Source: Adineta steineri
Taxonomy: Eukaryota > Rotifera > Eurotatoria > Adinetida > Adinetidae
Reading direction: 5' to 3'
Length of the DNA: 64,000 bases
Assembly (NCBI GenBank): GCA_905250115.1
Contig: CAJNOI010000013.1
Location: 203,422 to 267,421 of the forward strand
Position 1 is the stretch's first letter. Every line of letters begins with the position of its first letter. Positions 45,748 to 58,029 of this stretch are shown piece by piece. The notes beneath the pieces were generated by a model that saw only the letters and a list, made by a program, of their open reading frames with translations, was not told where the DNA came from and made no database searches. The position numbers were made by a program, and so were the translations under genes.

Positions 45748-48708
45748 TTATCGAGATATTTGCGAATCTCGGTGATTCGAGTTTGCATAAAATTGTTCAG
45801 GTTTTAATTTATGCCACATTTCAACCCATTGTCCAGGTGATTTCACCATCATCAACCAATGTTTTAAATCATCACCTGATGCTGATTGTCCTAATTGAAA
45901 ACCACCTAAAATATAGAAAATAAAATTTTACTTCATTAATAATTAATATTCATCGCATGATGTTTTTTCTTCTCGAAGGAATATCATAAACATGACATAT
46001 TTTATTTTGTTTAATTATTGAATAAAGTGCAATTTGTCATGAGTGCAAATTAACGATAGATATTACATTCAAAAATTTAACTATTTTTCAAAGATTAAAA
46101 ATATATTCATCAATTAGGGATTTATAAATTATCTATTGATAGCAACTCTTAAAGGCTCACGCAAATGAGTTCTAATCTTCTTAGAATATTAAAAAAAGAT
46201 AGGAGATGAAACTATCAATTAAAATTCCCTTGTCCTAAAGACTTTTTTTTTGTGAAATATTTACCAATATAATCATCTTTTTTTCCCATATCTTTATCAA
46301 AAACCGTAACTTGTAATGTTCGACTAATTAATTCTTGTAATTGTATATGTTGAAAAATAAATTCTTCATTATATTCTGGTTGTAATGTATGTTTTTTAAC
46401 TGATGTTTTAAAATTCCATTTAACACCCATATCAGTTGAAGGAAATAATACTAATTTACAATATGGATCTGATGTTTGACCAAAATCCATGGGTAATAAT
46501 TGACTACCACGTATTACTTTCACATGAAAATTATTTGTTGGTTTTGAATACATAAGACTAAGTAAAATTTTTCCTCGTTCATTTTTATCTTCATCAGTTG
46601 GAAGCTAAAGAAAATAATCAAAAAAAATATTACCTTCAAATATTTAAAAATAAAATAGTAGCTTTAAATATGTGATTTTCATTATAGATTATCCAGTCAA
46701 TCTCACTATAAGAAAATCACATATTCTCCGCGTGAATCATTCTCAATAAATTTAGCACAATCAATGTTAAGCATAAACAATATATAAACAAAAGCGATAT
46801 ATATTCACAATTTATGTTTACCTCAATATCCTAGATGAAATTTTATTTAAAAATTAATTAATAAAAGATAAAATTTATTTTTATATGTGTACTTACTTCA
46901 GTTTTATTTTGTAAATAAACTGCATAAGCTTCTTTAACATCAGCACGAATTGTTGATAATCTCAAACGATATTCACCAAGAAAATCAGAACCAACTGAAT
47001 CTTCATCATACACCGAAAATCTTTTATATTTAATAGGAAAAATAAAACATGAAATAAATTTTTTTCTATTACTTAAGTGATTTTGTTTTCATATCTTCTA
47101 AAGAAATACCATGATAAACTAATGTTTCATCAAAATCAGGATTTAATGTTCGACGAATTGTATGACTTCGTAATTTTGTTGCCTAAATTTAAAAGAATTA
47201 TTTTCAAAAAATTAAATATAGATTTTTTACTTTAGCAACACCAGGTACAAGATGCAATTTAACATAAGGATCAGAAAGTCCATTTGAATCACATGATCGA
47301 AGACTTCTTGCTCGTAATAATGTTATTGTTAATACATTTAAAGATTCTTTCCAAATAATTTCAAAATCTAATGTACCAAATCCTATAAAAGAAAACATAT
47401 TTCCTTAGATTTTTTTCTTATAAAAATAAAAAACTAACCACAATCATCAATTGGTGATGAAGTATTTACAACAATTGATGGTGATGGACGAAGATTTATT
47501 GATGATGATGCCATAGATGGAATAGGAGATTGTAATGTTGGTAAATAATCCTCGATTGAAAGCTCTAAATAAATATATCTTTATTATTAATTTTTATATT
47601 TTTTTGTTGTATACCTTTTGAACTTCTTGTATCAGTTTTAAATGAATCGATACTTTCATCTCGATCATGTTCACTTATTGGACTTGGATTTTCAGATACT
47701 TGTTGAAATGGATTTACAGTAGTAAAATGATCATGTGGAATAGCTAAAATCAATTATTTGATTATATGAAAACAAACACAATCGTTATCAAACCTGCAAC
47801 AGGTGAAGGTCGTTGATTTAATCGGCTGGTATTATTTTGTTGTTCGTCAGAACTTGAATCATCTTCTGATGTTAGTATATCATCTAGAAAGAAATTCTTT
47901 TAAATATCGAAGTAATATTTAATAGATTATTTTACTTTTTAATGGTGTAGCTGAAATACACGATGCAGATGGTTTTACACTTGCTGGTAAACTAGATCGT
48001 GAAGGTAAACTTCGAAAAAACCAAGCACCAGATTTTTTCCATAACTAAACAAAAAGAAATAATTTTAATGAATTTCCTCTTTTGCTTTATTCTTCGAATT
48101 TTACTTCACGATTTTCACTACAAATTTTACATAGAGTTATAACTTGTTGATTATAAACAGTTTCAATAGAACATTTATTGCAAACAGACTAAAATTTAAA
48201 AATTAATTTTTCATAGATTTGCTTTTTTCATTACTTTATGACAATCAACACATATAACAGCTGATGCGCCTAGCATGCCAAAACCATCAGCACATAGGAC
48301 GCATTGTGATGATCCATTACCGGTTGCATGTTTTTTCATATTTTCAAGACGATCGATTAGTTTACTTAACAAAGAATATATGAAAGTAAATAAAAATACT
48401 TAATTATTTTTTTTCTTTTTCTATTTACCCAACACGTTCTTGTTCAAGAAGTTCAATACGTTGAGCACGTTCAAGAACTTTCTTAATTCGTTCAATTTCT
48501 TCATCACGTAATGATTGATTATTTGGTGGTGTAATTGGACTATTAACACGATTTACAAGTGGACGACTTGAATGAAATGACCAGCCGGAACTAAGTCTAA
48601 AACAAAAGATGAAAAATCAATTCTTTATTGTTTTTTCGTTTACTTTGCTCGAAGCTGTAATTGACGATCATTTGGACAAACAAACGCACTGTTTCCGGCG
48701 TCTTTCAT
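45748..48708 (-). CDS. RPH3A: Rabphilin-3A-like Rab effector with FYVE-type zinc finger and two C2 domains
   Basis: Fourteen exons join in frame: 48708-48644, 48596-48429, 48364-48235, 48188-48105, 48044-47936, 47883-47794, 47743-47615, 47564-47439, 47382-47231, 47182-47073, 47020-46897, 46830-46822, 46604-46265 and 45905-45748 (TAA), giving 597 residues. The Rab-binding helix ([20 protein letters not shown]) is followed by a zinc finger with eight Cys (CVLC, CVDC, CNKC, CKIC) and SGAWFF, the Rab-contact motif. A Ser/Pro linker follows. C2A ([48 protein letters not shown]) and C2B ([29 protein letters not shown]) keep the calcium-binding Asp. It ends [19 protein letters not shown]. Rabphilin tethers dense-core and synaptic vesicles through Rab3/27. 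A 9-nt exon (DIE) sits between the C2 domains. Confidence 0.93.
46822..46830 (-). other. RPH3A: 9-nt microexon of the rabphilin gene
   Basis: GATATTGAG is bounded on the minus strand by CATCTAG and GTAAACAT. It adds Asp-Ile-Glu between NKTE and [11 protein letters not shown] in frame. Skipping it also keeps the frame, so it may be alternatively used. Confidence 0.6.
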
Positions 48709-50824
48709 CTAAAAAAAATGCGTCTTGATTTTATTTAAAGTACTCTTAACTTTGAAAAACATTGAATTTAAAAGAAAGAAAGAAAGAAAGAATGGAATAA
48801 TTTTATCGTGGAAGAATGTATAGCATTAAATAGAAATATTTTAGCGCTACAGTCTGCGATAAGCAGACGTTGATGTAAGTGACAAATGATTGGTAAATGG
48901 AAGAAGAAGAAGAAGAAAGCAAATCGATTATTATTTGTTTTATTAAATAATGAATGTATTCGACATAAAAAAATCTATTCGATCTTATATATACAAATAG
49001 ATTTAGCTTAATAATTCTATTTGCTTTCAGAAACTATCAAAAAAGAAAAACGGAAACGGCGACTATGAATGTTTTTTGCTTTCGATCTAATCGATGATGA
49101 CTTGATAAACGCTTTATATATAAAGAATAATCTCTCGTTTAATATTTTTTTTTCCTGATAAAAAAAACGCATATATTTTTATCATAATTATATATTAATT
49201 CATCATAACTAAACAGAAAATAATGACTATCATTTGTCAGTTCTATATTGAAAACGACAACTAGAAATAGTCATTAATTAATACTTGTATAGCTTACTAA
49301 TCAATTGATCTTATTAATTCTATATATCTAGAAATGAAAAAAAAAAATTTCTTTCAAAGGTTTATTTTTATTATTATTGTGAAAGAAAAAAAAAATACTA
49401 GTGTTATTCATGTTAATAAGTAATAAAAGAAAAATCACTTGAGACTCGTGAATAGATCACTTGTTGACGATGTTGTTGCTACAAGTATAATATAATTCTC
49501 GTGTTACATGACTTAAATCAGACATGTAATCAAACTTCCTCGAAATTTTCTCTGAACTTTACTATAGAACAATGAATGTCAGGAGTATAAACATATTATA
49601 GTAGTGAAACATGACAGATGGTATGTGATATATCATAGGATGTTCAATGGTTGATTGGGAAAAAAAACTAATAAAAGATATATTTCTAGTTAGAAGAAGA
49701 TAAAAATGTAAAAAAACAAGATGTAAGATTATGACAAATAGTGCTAGACAAGATCTATGTGTATGTTCATGTTGACTAAAATGTCTATAAATCATGCTGT
49801 TATATCTTAACAGAATGTTTTTGAAGAGCATCCATTAGCTTAAGAGCTAAAATCTACTACCGTTTCGTCTTCCTCCTCTTCTTCTTCTTTTCTCGAGCGA
49901 GTCAACCGGCAAGAAAAATATCATCAATAACGACGTATGTGATAATAACATGCTTGAAAACAATCCATAAGATGAAAAAGTCTTTTTCTACTTACGACTA
50001 TAATTTTTTACCCTTTTCACTTTCTCGCTTTTGTTCTCTATAGACAACAAAGAAATATCAATAAAAGAAAGAAGAAGAAAAAAAAAAGTATATATATTCT
50101 TTTTCTCTGGTACCATATCTGATTCTCTTATATATATTGTAAGTATGTAACAATTGCAGAAAACTATATGCATGCTGTTGTCTCACAATAAATACAGAAG
50201 ATGTTATTATTTGACATTGATATTTAATAGTTTATATGTGGTTATATATACTATTCAGCATCTGACGTTTTCTTCCTGTAATAGATATATTAAAGAGAAT
50301 TCACTAAAATGTTATATCTAAATAAAAAAGTTGAGAATACAGTTTACATGTCTGGTATAGTATAAAAACAGTATTATTATTAGTCATTATCTATCGTATT
50401 TCTTTAATTTACATATACCCTTGACTTGATATTTTTCTAAACTTTAGTCACATATTTTTATTATGTTATTATCTTCATTCTTTATTCATTTCTGCGTCAT
50501 ACTTATTATTTTTCTTTTTATTCAATATATTTATGCATTATCATCGATCATGTAGTTATTTCTTGTTTCCTGTTCTTGTATGACCTTAATAAATGACTGA
50601 CTAGTATTTTTTTATTTTAGTTTTTCGATGTATATATTAATATACTGACTGACATATAAAATTTTGTCGAACCCATTTCCCTTTCTATTTGCTAACAAAT
50701 GCACATTAAAGAATCAGCCATTATAAGATGCATATTATTAAGAATGAATGACGCGAATATTAATTAAAACCTTTTTATATTGATGATATCTATATAGTAC
50801 CAATTAAATAAATGAGTTAAGTGG
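48709..50824. other. Intergenic upstream of rabphilin
   Basis: No coding exon seen. It contains an (AAAG)n tract at about 48770-48792 and CTT-rich runs near 49870-49890. Rabphilin regulatory DNA is expected at its start. Confidence 0.45.
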
Positions 50825-51121
50825 TTATTTATTTTGATGAAATCGACATAAATTTGATGATCGAATTCGTTTATCTTGTTGTTTTTCATTTATTTCTTTG
50901 AAATAATTCATATGTTCTTTTAAAATATGAATATGTCTTTGTTTTTCATCTTCATTCAAATTTCGATGATATTTACGAAGATAAATATAGATAATAACAG
51001 ATACTAAAAATGCTAGACATAGAAAACTAGTCGGTATAATTATTGATGAATAATAAGAAGAGTTCGTATTTTCAATTGATCTATTCATAGTCATGTTAAT
51101 CCTATTTAAGAACTTTATCAT
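50825..51121 (-). CDS. Small single-pass membrane protein, unknown family
   Basis: An ORF of up to 98 residues. The likely start is the Met at residue 10 or 12, because an acceptor-like CTTAAATAG lies just before it. The N-terminal part has N-x-S sites (NRS, NSS). A strong hydrophobic segment follows (IIIPTSFLCLAFLVSVIIYI), then a charged helix (RKYHRNLNEDEKQRHIHILK) and a basic end. The topology (short glycosylated outside, one helix, basic inside) is like KCNE-type accessory subunits, but no family motif is seen. It could be a chance ORF, though the layout argues against it. Confidence 0.4.
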   Translation of the reverse strand: MIKFLNRINMTMNRSIENTNSSYYSSIIIPTSFLCLAFLVSVIIYIYLRKYHRNLNEDEKQRHIHILKEHMNYFKEINEKQQDKRIRSSNLCRFHQNK

Positions 51122-51387
51122 ATATAATCAGGTGTTTTCTGAAGAAAATGGCGCATTTATTTATAAAAACAAAATTAGAAGGGAATGAGTACAAGTCTTA
51201 ATTAAAAATTACCAACGTTCTTTGAGTGTAAAACAATGTGAATAATCAGATAAATAAAATTTCTATCACCATAAGTTTTATTAATGAAAATTAAATCCCA
51301 AAACAAAGAAAAAATCAACTGACTACAAATCAATTATAGCATGTAATGAATTACTAAAAATCATAAAGGATTAGTTTATCTGGCAAT

Positions 51388-52584
51388 TTATTTCGAAATT
51401 TTTGAAATCCAATATTTTTTCAATGATGCAATTCGTTGTTTAATAGCATTGGAATAACATTTTCCTTGTGGTTGATGTCGGTTAATTAAAGCTTGTAAAC
51501 TATTGCGAGATCGTTCAACAATCTTTTGATATTAAAAAAATATATGAATATATTATATCATGAAATATCTCATTTTCTTACGTCCTCAATTGAATCTTTT
51601 GATATATCATATGGAATTGGATCACCAATATATAAAGTTAATTTTGCTGGTATAGGAATTTGAATCCATGTCATTGTAAACCATACAATTTCACCAATTG
51701 TATTTAGTATTGGTGTAAAAATTGGTATATTTAATTTAAGTATAGAAGAATATAAACGACCAAGACCTAAAAGATTCCAGAAGAATAGTATTGGATTCCA
51801 ACGCATTTCTTCTTGATTCGCTAAGAACGTTGGTACAATTGGTGCTTGAGCTTCGGTAGCTACATGAACAAAACCTTTACCTAAATATTTATAATTTTAG
51901 TTAAAATTGATGATTTATTTCGAATCTTACGCTTCTCTGGCCAACGTACTTCATATGCATTTTCATGACCAACCATAGCTTCTTCTCCTCCACCTATATA
52001 CATATATATTTCATTCAATCTCTATTTTATTGATTACCTGGAATAACAGCTACCCAAAATCCACTATTTAATAGTGATATTGCAGTATCTCGTTGACCTG
52101 GTACACAACCCAATAATCGAAGTACTGGAAAGAATGGAATCAATTGTCGATGGATCAATGATCTAAGTATAGAGAATTTAGAGACATGAATAGAAATTTT
52201 AAGAAAAATCTACCGAATAACTCTGCCTGTTTCATAATATGAACATACAATAATACCTGTAATTTCTGCATTATGTGTTGAATGTCGAGAGATAAAAAGA
52301 CAACTTTGTTTCGGATCTATTTTATCCATACCAATAACTATAATATTAATGTTTTAGTCAATCATAAAATTCTTTTTTTTATAATTCTTACTTTCAAAAT
52401 CATGAAAGCAAATAAATATATAATAATAAATCCATGTTAAAAGTCGAAAATACCATAATTCACCAATAGTTTTATCAGGTAAAAAGGCAAGACGTGTTGG
52501 TAATGAATAACGTCGTGCTTCATTTCGTGCAACTGGATCAGCAATAGCTTTATCTGTTTTCTTTTTTAAATTGGTTAATTCCAT
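51388..52584 (-). CDS. TMEM68: TMEM68-like lysophospholipid/DAG acyltransferase
   Basis: Six exons join in frame: 52584-52392, 52337-52214, 52162-52038, 51993-51931, 51880-51582 and 51522-51388 (TAA), giving 312 residues (human TMEM68 is 324). The start is the ATG at 52584; the codon before it in frame (TTG at 52593) is not needed. The PlsC-type fold is marked by SRHSTHNAEITGI in the place of the catalytic H-x-x-x-x-D region, PGGGEEAM, WPEKRKGFVHVATEAQAPIV and LYIGDPIPYD, all aligned with TMEM68 (PGGVREA, RRGFAQVA, LGDPIPYD). A hydrophobic helix (RLLTWIYYYIFICF) near residue 50 anchors it to the ER. In the family motif the last acidic residue is Asp; here it is Glu. Family role: acyl transfer to glycerolipids. 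Confidence 0.82.
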
Positions 52585-52817
52585 GTGAAACAAAAAAGAA
52601 ATTGTCTAAAATGTATCAAAGATATTTTTCAATATCTCGTTTTATTGCATAAAAATTTAGAATAAATCATCGTAAAATAATAATTATGTTAAAAATGAGT
52701 TTATAGATATTTTGTGTTTTGTTTGAAAGTTAATCGAGAATAATACAATCAAAATAGAATGAAAGAGAAAAAAAAGAAAATGTTTGTGTAGTTTTTATTT
52801 TGTTTAATCACTGAGTA

Positions 52818-55163
52818 TTATTTGTAACTACTACTACGTAGTGTTTCATTAATACCAGCTGTAGCTGCTTCACGAGCTGCTCCACGTACAGTTGGACTAA
52901 AAAGAGATTAAAGAAAATAATAGTTTATTGGCAGGTTTTATAAACTTACTTGTTTACAAATGCCGATTGAAACTCTCGTTGAGCTTGTTCAAGTGTAGCA
53001 CCGGATTGCCGATATAATCGGTGAACCTGTATTACAAAATATTTAGTAGCGAAAAATAAACACACGAGCTTGAGCAGAGCGATTCCGACAAGTTTACTAA
53101 CACTCTTCACAGATAGTCGAATGAATCTTTCTTTTTGATGAGCAAATAAAATCAATGTTTTATGCAACGAATATTATTACAAAGCTGAGCATAATATACA
53201 TACTATCAATCTACTTCTATGTACTATATTTCATTACTCAAGTTATTACACTTATTCAAGACAATAAAAGGACGATCTTACCTTAATTAATAACAAAGCA
53301 TCAGCAAGAACAATAAAACCAAAACTTAATGTAACAATCATAACAATAAGACCAACAATAATTTTACTTCCAACATGAGAAGAGAATAATTTAACCATCA
53401 GTATAAACCCACTAAAATAATACGCACATATATATAGCAAATATTTGTTAATTAATTTCTGAGTAGTAGCAAGCAAGAAGAATTACTAGAAGATAGAATT
53501 TTTTTACTCAATTAAACACATGCAAAGCAATAGATAGAATTCTACTAAATAAGAGCATGCATACTATGAAATCTATTTTTTATATTAATTACCATCCAAG
53601 ATTAGCAATGCCAAAAAATTGTAATACGGTTATGATAAATTGCATAAAGAACATGAGAAAAAATATCATGAAACTTGATGCACTGTCTTCTCTAGGTAAA
53701 GTTATAAAGAAAAAAAATTAATATGTTGATTAGTTTCGTCGAATCTAATCTATGCATATGCGTTAGTTAATTTCTGAGTTAGAATTTTTGTTTTAGTTTT
53801 TATTCTTATTACCAAAAACCTGAATTTTGCCAACCCAATATCATGAAAACGGATATGCATATTTGAAAGAAGAATATAAAAAAAAAGATCATAAAATCAA
53901 CAGATCGATCAGATCTAGAATATATCTCTCTTTTTTCAAAAAATCTATTCATATCAGATAAATATGTATATGTCACCTGAATGCACGATAGATTGGTCGA
54001 AACCAACAAACATACGAGCATGGAATAAATAGTATAAAATATACTATGGATAAACCAAATGTAGATACACCATTTTTATCAACCACTGTTTAAAAAATAA
54101 AAAATTTTTCTCATTTTTGAATTATTTTAAAAATAAATCTCAACTGACTAAGATAAGCAAATGCCGCAATTATATTCAAAGCCAATGTACCCGCATATAC
54201 TAATTATAAAAGAAAATAAATGATATATAATTTATTCGAAACAAAAAATACATACATAACCATAGATAATAAAGATAACGAACCCATATTTGAAATTCAG
54301 GTGGGATTTCAACATTGATATCCTGATAAAAACATGGTCGAAGTGGAAACCAAGCTGGTAACGGTGGAAAATTTTTATCACGATCTAAAGAAATAAGTTC
54401 GAAAGTACTGATATGTAGAAAAATCTTATCTTCGCATAAGATTTACTATGATTACATAGGATTGTATTACAATATAGCAATTTTTTGTATGATTTTCGAA
54501 AGTTATTTCAGTATCGATTAAACGTCATTATAAAATACTATCGAAACTAAGTGAATATCTTTGATATTTAGCATACTTATTTTATAAATTACGAAAACGA
54601 ATTATTCGATTTTACTGTGTTATCAAATTAATCATAAAATATTTATCTATAATCGAAAATAGAGATTCTAATCGAATAGAATCCTATGTGTTTGTAATAA
54701 CTCATTTTTGAAAAAGAAATTCATTTACGTGTAACTTGTGAATTTCTTAATTCACGTTCACGTTCCATAAGACGTTTTTCACGTTGTTCAAGTTCTGCTT
54801 GTTGTCGTTCAAGCTGAGTAAGATCAACACGAGTCGTTTGTGGAATCGTATTAGGTATTGTTGCTGTTGCATATGCCGGCGGTTGTTGACTAGCTGGCAA
54901 AGAAGGTGTTGCATTTATTTGTGTTGGCTAAAGATTTACCAATAAAATTATGTATTTAAAAAAACAAACTTCAATCAACTGTACTTTTGATCCAACAGTT
55001 GTATTCCCGAATGGATTATAATCATTGAGTGTTTGTTGATTTGTACTAAAATAATTCAATTTAAAAATAAAATTACGAAATAAAATACTACAAACAATGT
55101 CTGCTGTGTTGCTTGCTGAATTGATGGATCAGCAAATGGATTAATATCTTCATCGATATTCAT
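52818..55163 (-). CDS. SCAMP: Secretory carrier-associated membrane protein (SCAMP)
   Basis: Exons on the minus strand: 55163-55096, 55045-54985, 54927-54729, 54384-54256, 54199-54149, 54085-53977, then one of two alternative exons (53914-53813 or 53691-53593), 53411-53282, 53026-52950 and 52896-52818 (TAA). With the first alternative the protein has 334 residues, with the second 333. The NPF repeats ([14 protein letters not shown]) that bind EH domains, the Pro-rich spacer, the coiled coil [39 protein letters not shown], four membrane helices, the conserved inter-helix peptide [11 protein letters not shown] and the tail [16 protein letters not shown] match SCAMP1-3. SCAMPs recycle between the cell surface, endosomes and the trans-Golgi. 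Confidence 0.93.
53593..53691 (-). CDS. SCAMP: SCAMP alternative exon 7b (third membrane helix)
   Basis: 99 nt, acceptor CTTTACCTAG after a long pyrimidine tract, donor TG/GTAATTAA. It encodes [17 protein letters not shown], then [15 protein letters not shown]. If 7a and 7b were spliced together the joining codon would be TGA, so they must be mutually exclusive. Confidence 0.8.
53813..53914 (-). CDS. SCAMP: SCAMP alternative exon 7a (third membrane helix)
   Basis: 102 nt, acceptor ATTCTAG, donor TG/GTAATAAG. It encodes [16 protein letters not shown], then [17 protein letters not shown]. It starts with one base and ends with two bases of a split codon, the same phases as exon 7b. Confidence 0.8.
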
Positions 55164-56143
55164 ATTTAATTAATACTAAAAAACTAAATGGTATACGTGT
55201 TCTTTTCTTATGATTAGTTCATATATAAAATAAATGATATACAACTTACTAATATTATTATTTGAAATAGCTTACGTATGATTCATTCGAATTCGTTTTG
55301 TGACATCTATATGTACACGAAAGATTTCTATTCGATAATATCCATTCCTTCGATTTTCGTTAGCAATACCTCTATTATGATTGAATATCGCATCGAAATA
55401 ACTAAATCAATGAGTTAATAAAATTTTGATTATAATATGATCAAGAAGACAATTAAATCAACATACGTTGAATATTCAAATGATGATAATTTCATAAGAT
55501 AGATCAACATTAATCTTGTTAACAGTAAATCTCTTTACACTTTTCTTTTCTAGAATAGATACAAAAAAATGATTGTATTCTTCTCTGTTTATTATGAAAA
55601 TGAGTTGATTATAAAATAAAATATCATATTCATCACTTGACTCATTTTTCAAAATTATTATATAATACAATCATCTTTATCTTTGAAATAGGAGAATATC
55701 TTCAAATTAATAGAAGATACTTGAATTAAAATTATTACTACAAGATGTACCCAATGAATAAGTAATGTTAAGTAAATATGTTACAATAGTATCTGTAATG
55801 CGACATATTTGTTTGTATTATTATCGGCAACCATACTGTCAGACCTTACAGAAGAAGATACATGCGATTTCTTTCCTTCTAGTCTATCGCGTGATTGCTG
55901 ATTTTCGTGCTTGTCGTATGCATGTAATTGTTTTATATATATATTTGTAATAGATAAGAGAGACAAAAATTATTATTAAGTACAATTTGGTATATCAAAT
56001 GAAAAATTTTATTCAGATTATTTATAAAAATGTACATGAATATATATATTTATATATTAAAATTCTTTTTATTTTTATCACACTTCACAAAATGACAAAG
56101 CACCCCAATAAAAACGTGACACATACATAAAATATATATAGAT
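55164..56143. other. Intergenic between SCAMP and the GNAT gene
   Basis: No supportable gene. AT-rich. Confidence 0.5.
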
Positions 56144-57338
56144 TTAAATTAACGAAAGCCAATCATCTGTAACAGCCCAAATATGTTCAAAAACTTTACC
56201 ATGAAAAATATTTTCACTACCTGTATAAACACGATGAAGAATATTTGTTTGTTTAAAATGTTTTGATTCAAACATTTTTATTGCTAATCGATTATCTTCA
56301 GGTAATGTTAATAACATTGTACCATCATAATCAGTTGCACATTGTTTTAATAACATTAAAGCAATATTTATATTATCAGCATATAATGGTCCACATTTAA
56401 TAAATTCTTGACTAAAATTTAAAATAATATAACCTAATATTGTATTTGTTTTTGTTGAACGTGCAACATAACCAGCAATTGAATAGATATGTTCACGTAA
56501 TTGTTCAAAATAATGTATACGATATGTAGGATATATATGACTATCATAAGTAGCAATATCAAGTATATCTGATAATTCATATTGTTGAATAGTTACATCT
56601 TCTTCAATTACATTTGTTAAATTATAAAATTCACCAAGTTTTCCAACTAAACCAACTAAAGAAAATGATGCTTGAAAACCATACCGAATATAAAATGGTA
56701 AATGTTGTGTTAGAATATTTGCATGAATACAACTAACTTCTTCGGATTTTATTTTTAATACATAATTTGTTAATAATTCTCCAATACCAAATTTTCGATA
56801 ATCAGGTCGTACATAAACAAGACCAAGCATTAATATCGAAGATCTTAAATGATTATTAAAATTCCATTGTTTAATAGATGCATGTGCTAAAAGTCCATGT
56901 TTCGATGTAATAACATATGAATGTTTTGGTCGAAAAGCAAAATAATACATTGAAAAATCAACCGATGCACGTTGAAATAATGAACAATCAGAAAATAAAA
57001 CTTTTAGATCATAAATATCGGTAGATATTACTGGACGTATAAATACATTGAGTGATTCGATTTTTTCATTTCTAATAATACAAAAAAAAAGACATTATCC
57101 TTTTATCTTGATGTTTAGAATTCTCGAGGGATTTATAGCTCATTATTTCCGCTTAATAAACTCATCCGGTTTTCTTTTCTATAAGAAAGTCATTTATTTT
57201 TTGTCGATCTTATTTTTTATCTCTAGTAGATATAAAAATATTCTTTTACCTATAAAGCCAAAATGAATATTGACTTGTTAAAGTTGTTGCTAAAGCATAA
57301 CATGAAGTTATATTAGTACATGCATGATTCAACATCAT
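56144..57338 (-). CDS. GNAT-family N-acetyltransferase
   Basis: Two exons join in frame: 57338-57250 and 57071-56144, giving 338 residues from the first of two adjacent ATGs. The N-terminal GNAT domain carries the acetyl-CoA motif LVYVRPDYRKFGIGELLTNY (R-x-x-G-x-G) near residue 110. The second half (YPTYRIHYFEQLREHIYSIA, GYVARSTKTNTILGYII, LTLPEDNRLAIKMFESKHF) looks like the degenerate second domain (Acetyltransf_18 type) of the family found in animals, protists and bacteria. Substrate unknown. A two-residue intron junction codon (AG/A) confirms the short first exon MMLNHACTNITSCYALATTL. Confidence 0.75.
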
Positions 57339-58029
57339 TGATGAGAGATGTGTAGATGTGTATGAAAGAAAATAAAGCAAATAAATATGCAAGTTGATAG
57401 TACCAAAGCTTTCATATGTTCATTATTATTCGCGATAATAAGTGCAGAGTTAATACGGTGTAATGACCCTCTCTCTACAATATATGTTTGTCTAATAGTA
57501 CTAGTTCCATTAGAAAATGGTAACATCAATAGAATGATAAAAAGAACAGAGAATTGCGAAGGACTACTACTACTACTCTATCTTCCTTTCCTCTCTATAT
57601 TTTCATCGATCTAACGCTTGCATCTTCTTCTATTGCGCATTGCGATCAATTCGGAAGAGAATTTGTTTAGAATAATACAGAGACAATACAATAAAAGAAT
57701 AACAATGATAGTCAAGAAGAAAAAAAGAACAACAACTATTCTATATTTCTTGTGTTTTCTTTTCGATATCATCGATCTTTTTCTACTAATTATCTTTTGT
57801 TAGCTGTATGTCTATAAACGACATGTGATTGACAAAGTTCTTTAATATATATAAAAAAGATATATTTTTGTTTTAATTGATATTTTATATTGCCTATATT
57901 TATTTAGTCATTCATTTGAGAAGTATTCATACAAAAAAAAATGAAAGAAAGAAAATTCCATAGAGAAGAGACACTAAGACATGTCATAACACAAGAAAAA
58001 TAAATAGAATTAGAAGAATAATATCCATT
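57339..58029. other. Intergenic upstream of the GNAT gene
   Basis: No gene seen; it lies between the GNAT start and the Aurora kinase 3' end. Confidence 0.45.

Noticed and set aside
54149..54199. Treating the 51-nt SCAMP exon as intron
   Set aside because: It supplies the first membrane helix ([14 protein letters not shown]) and its phases match both neighbours.
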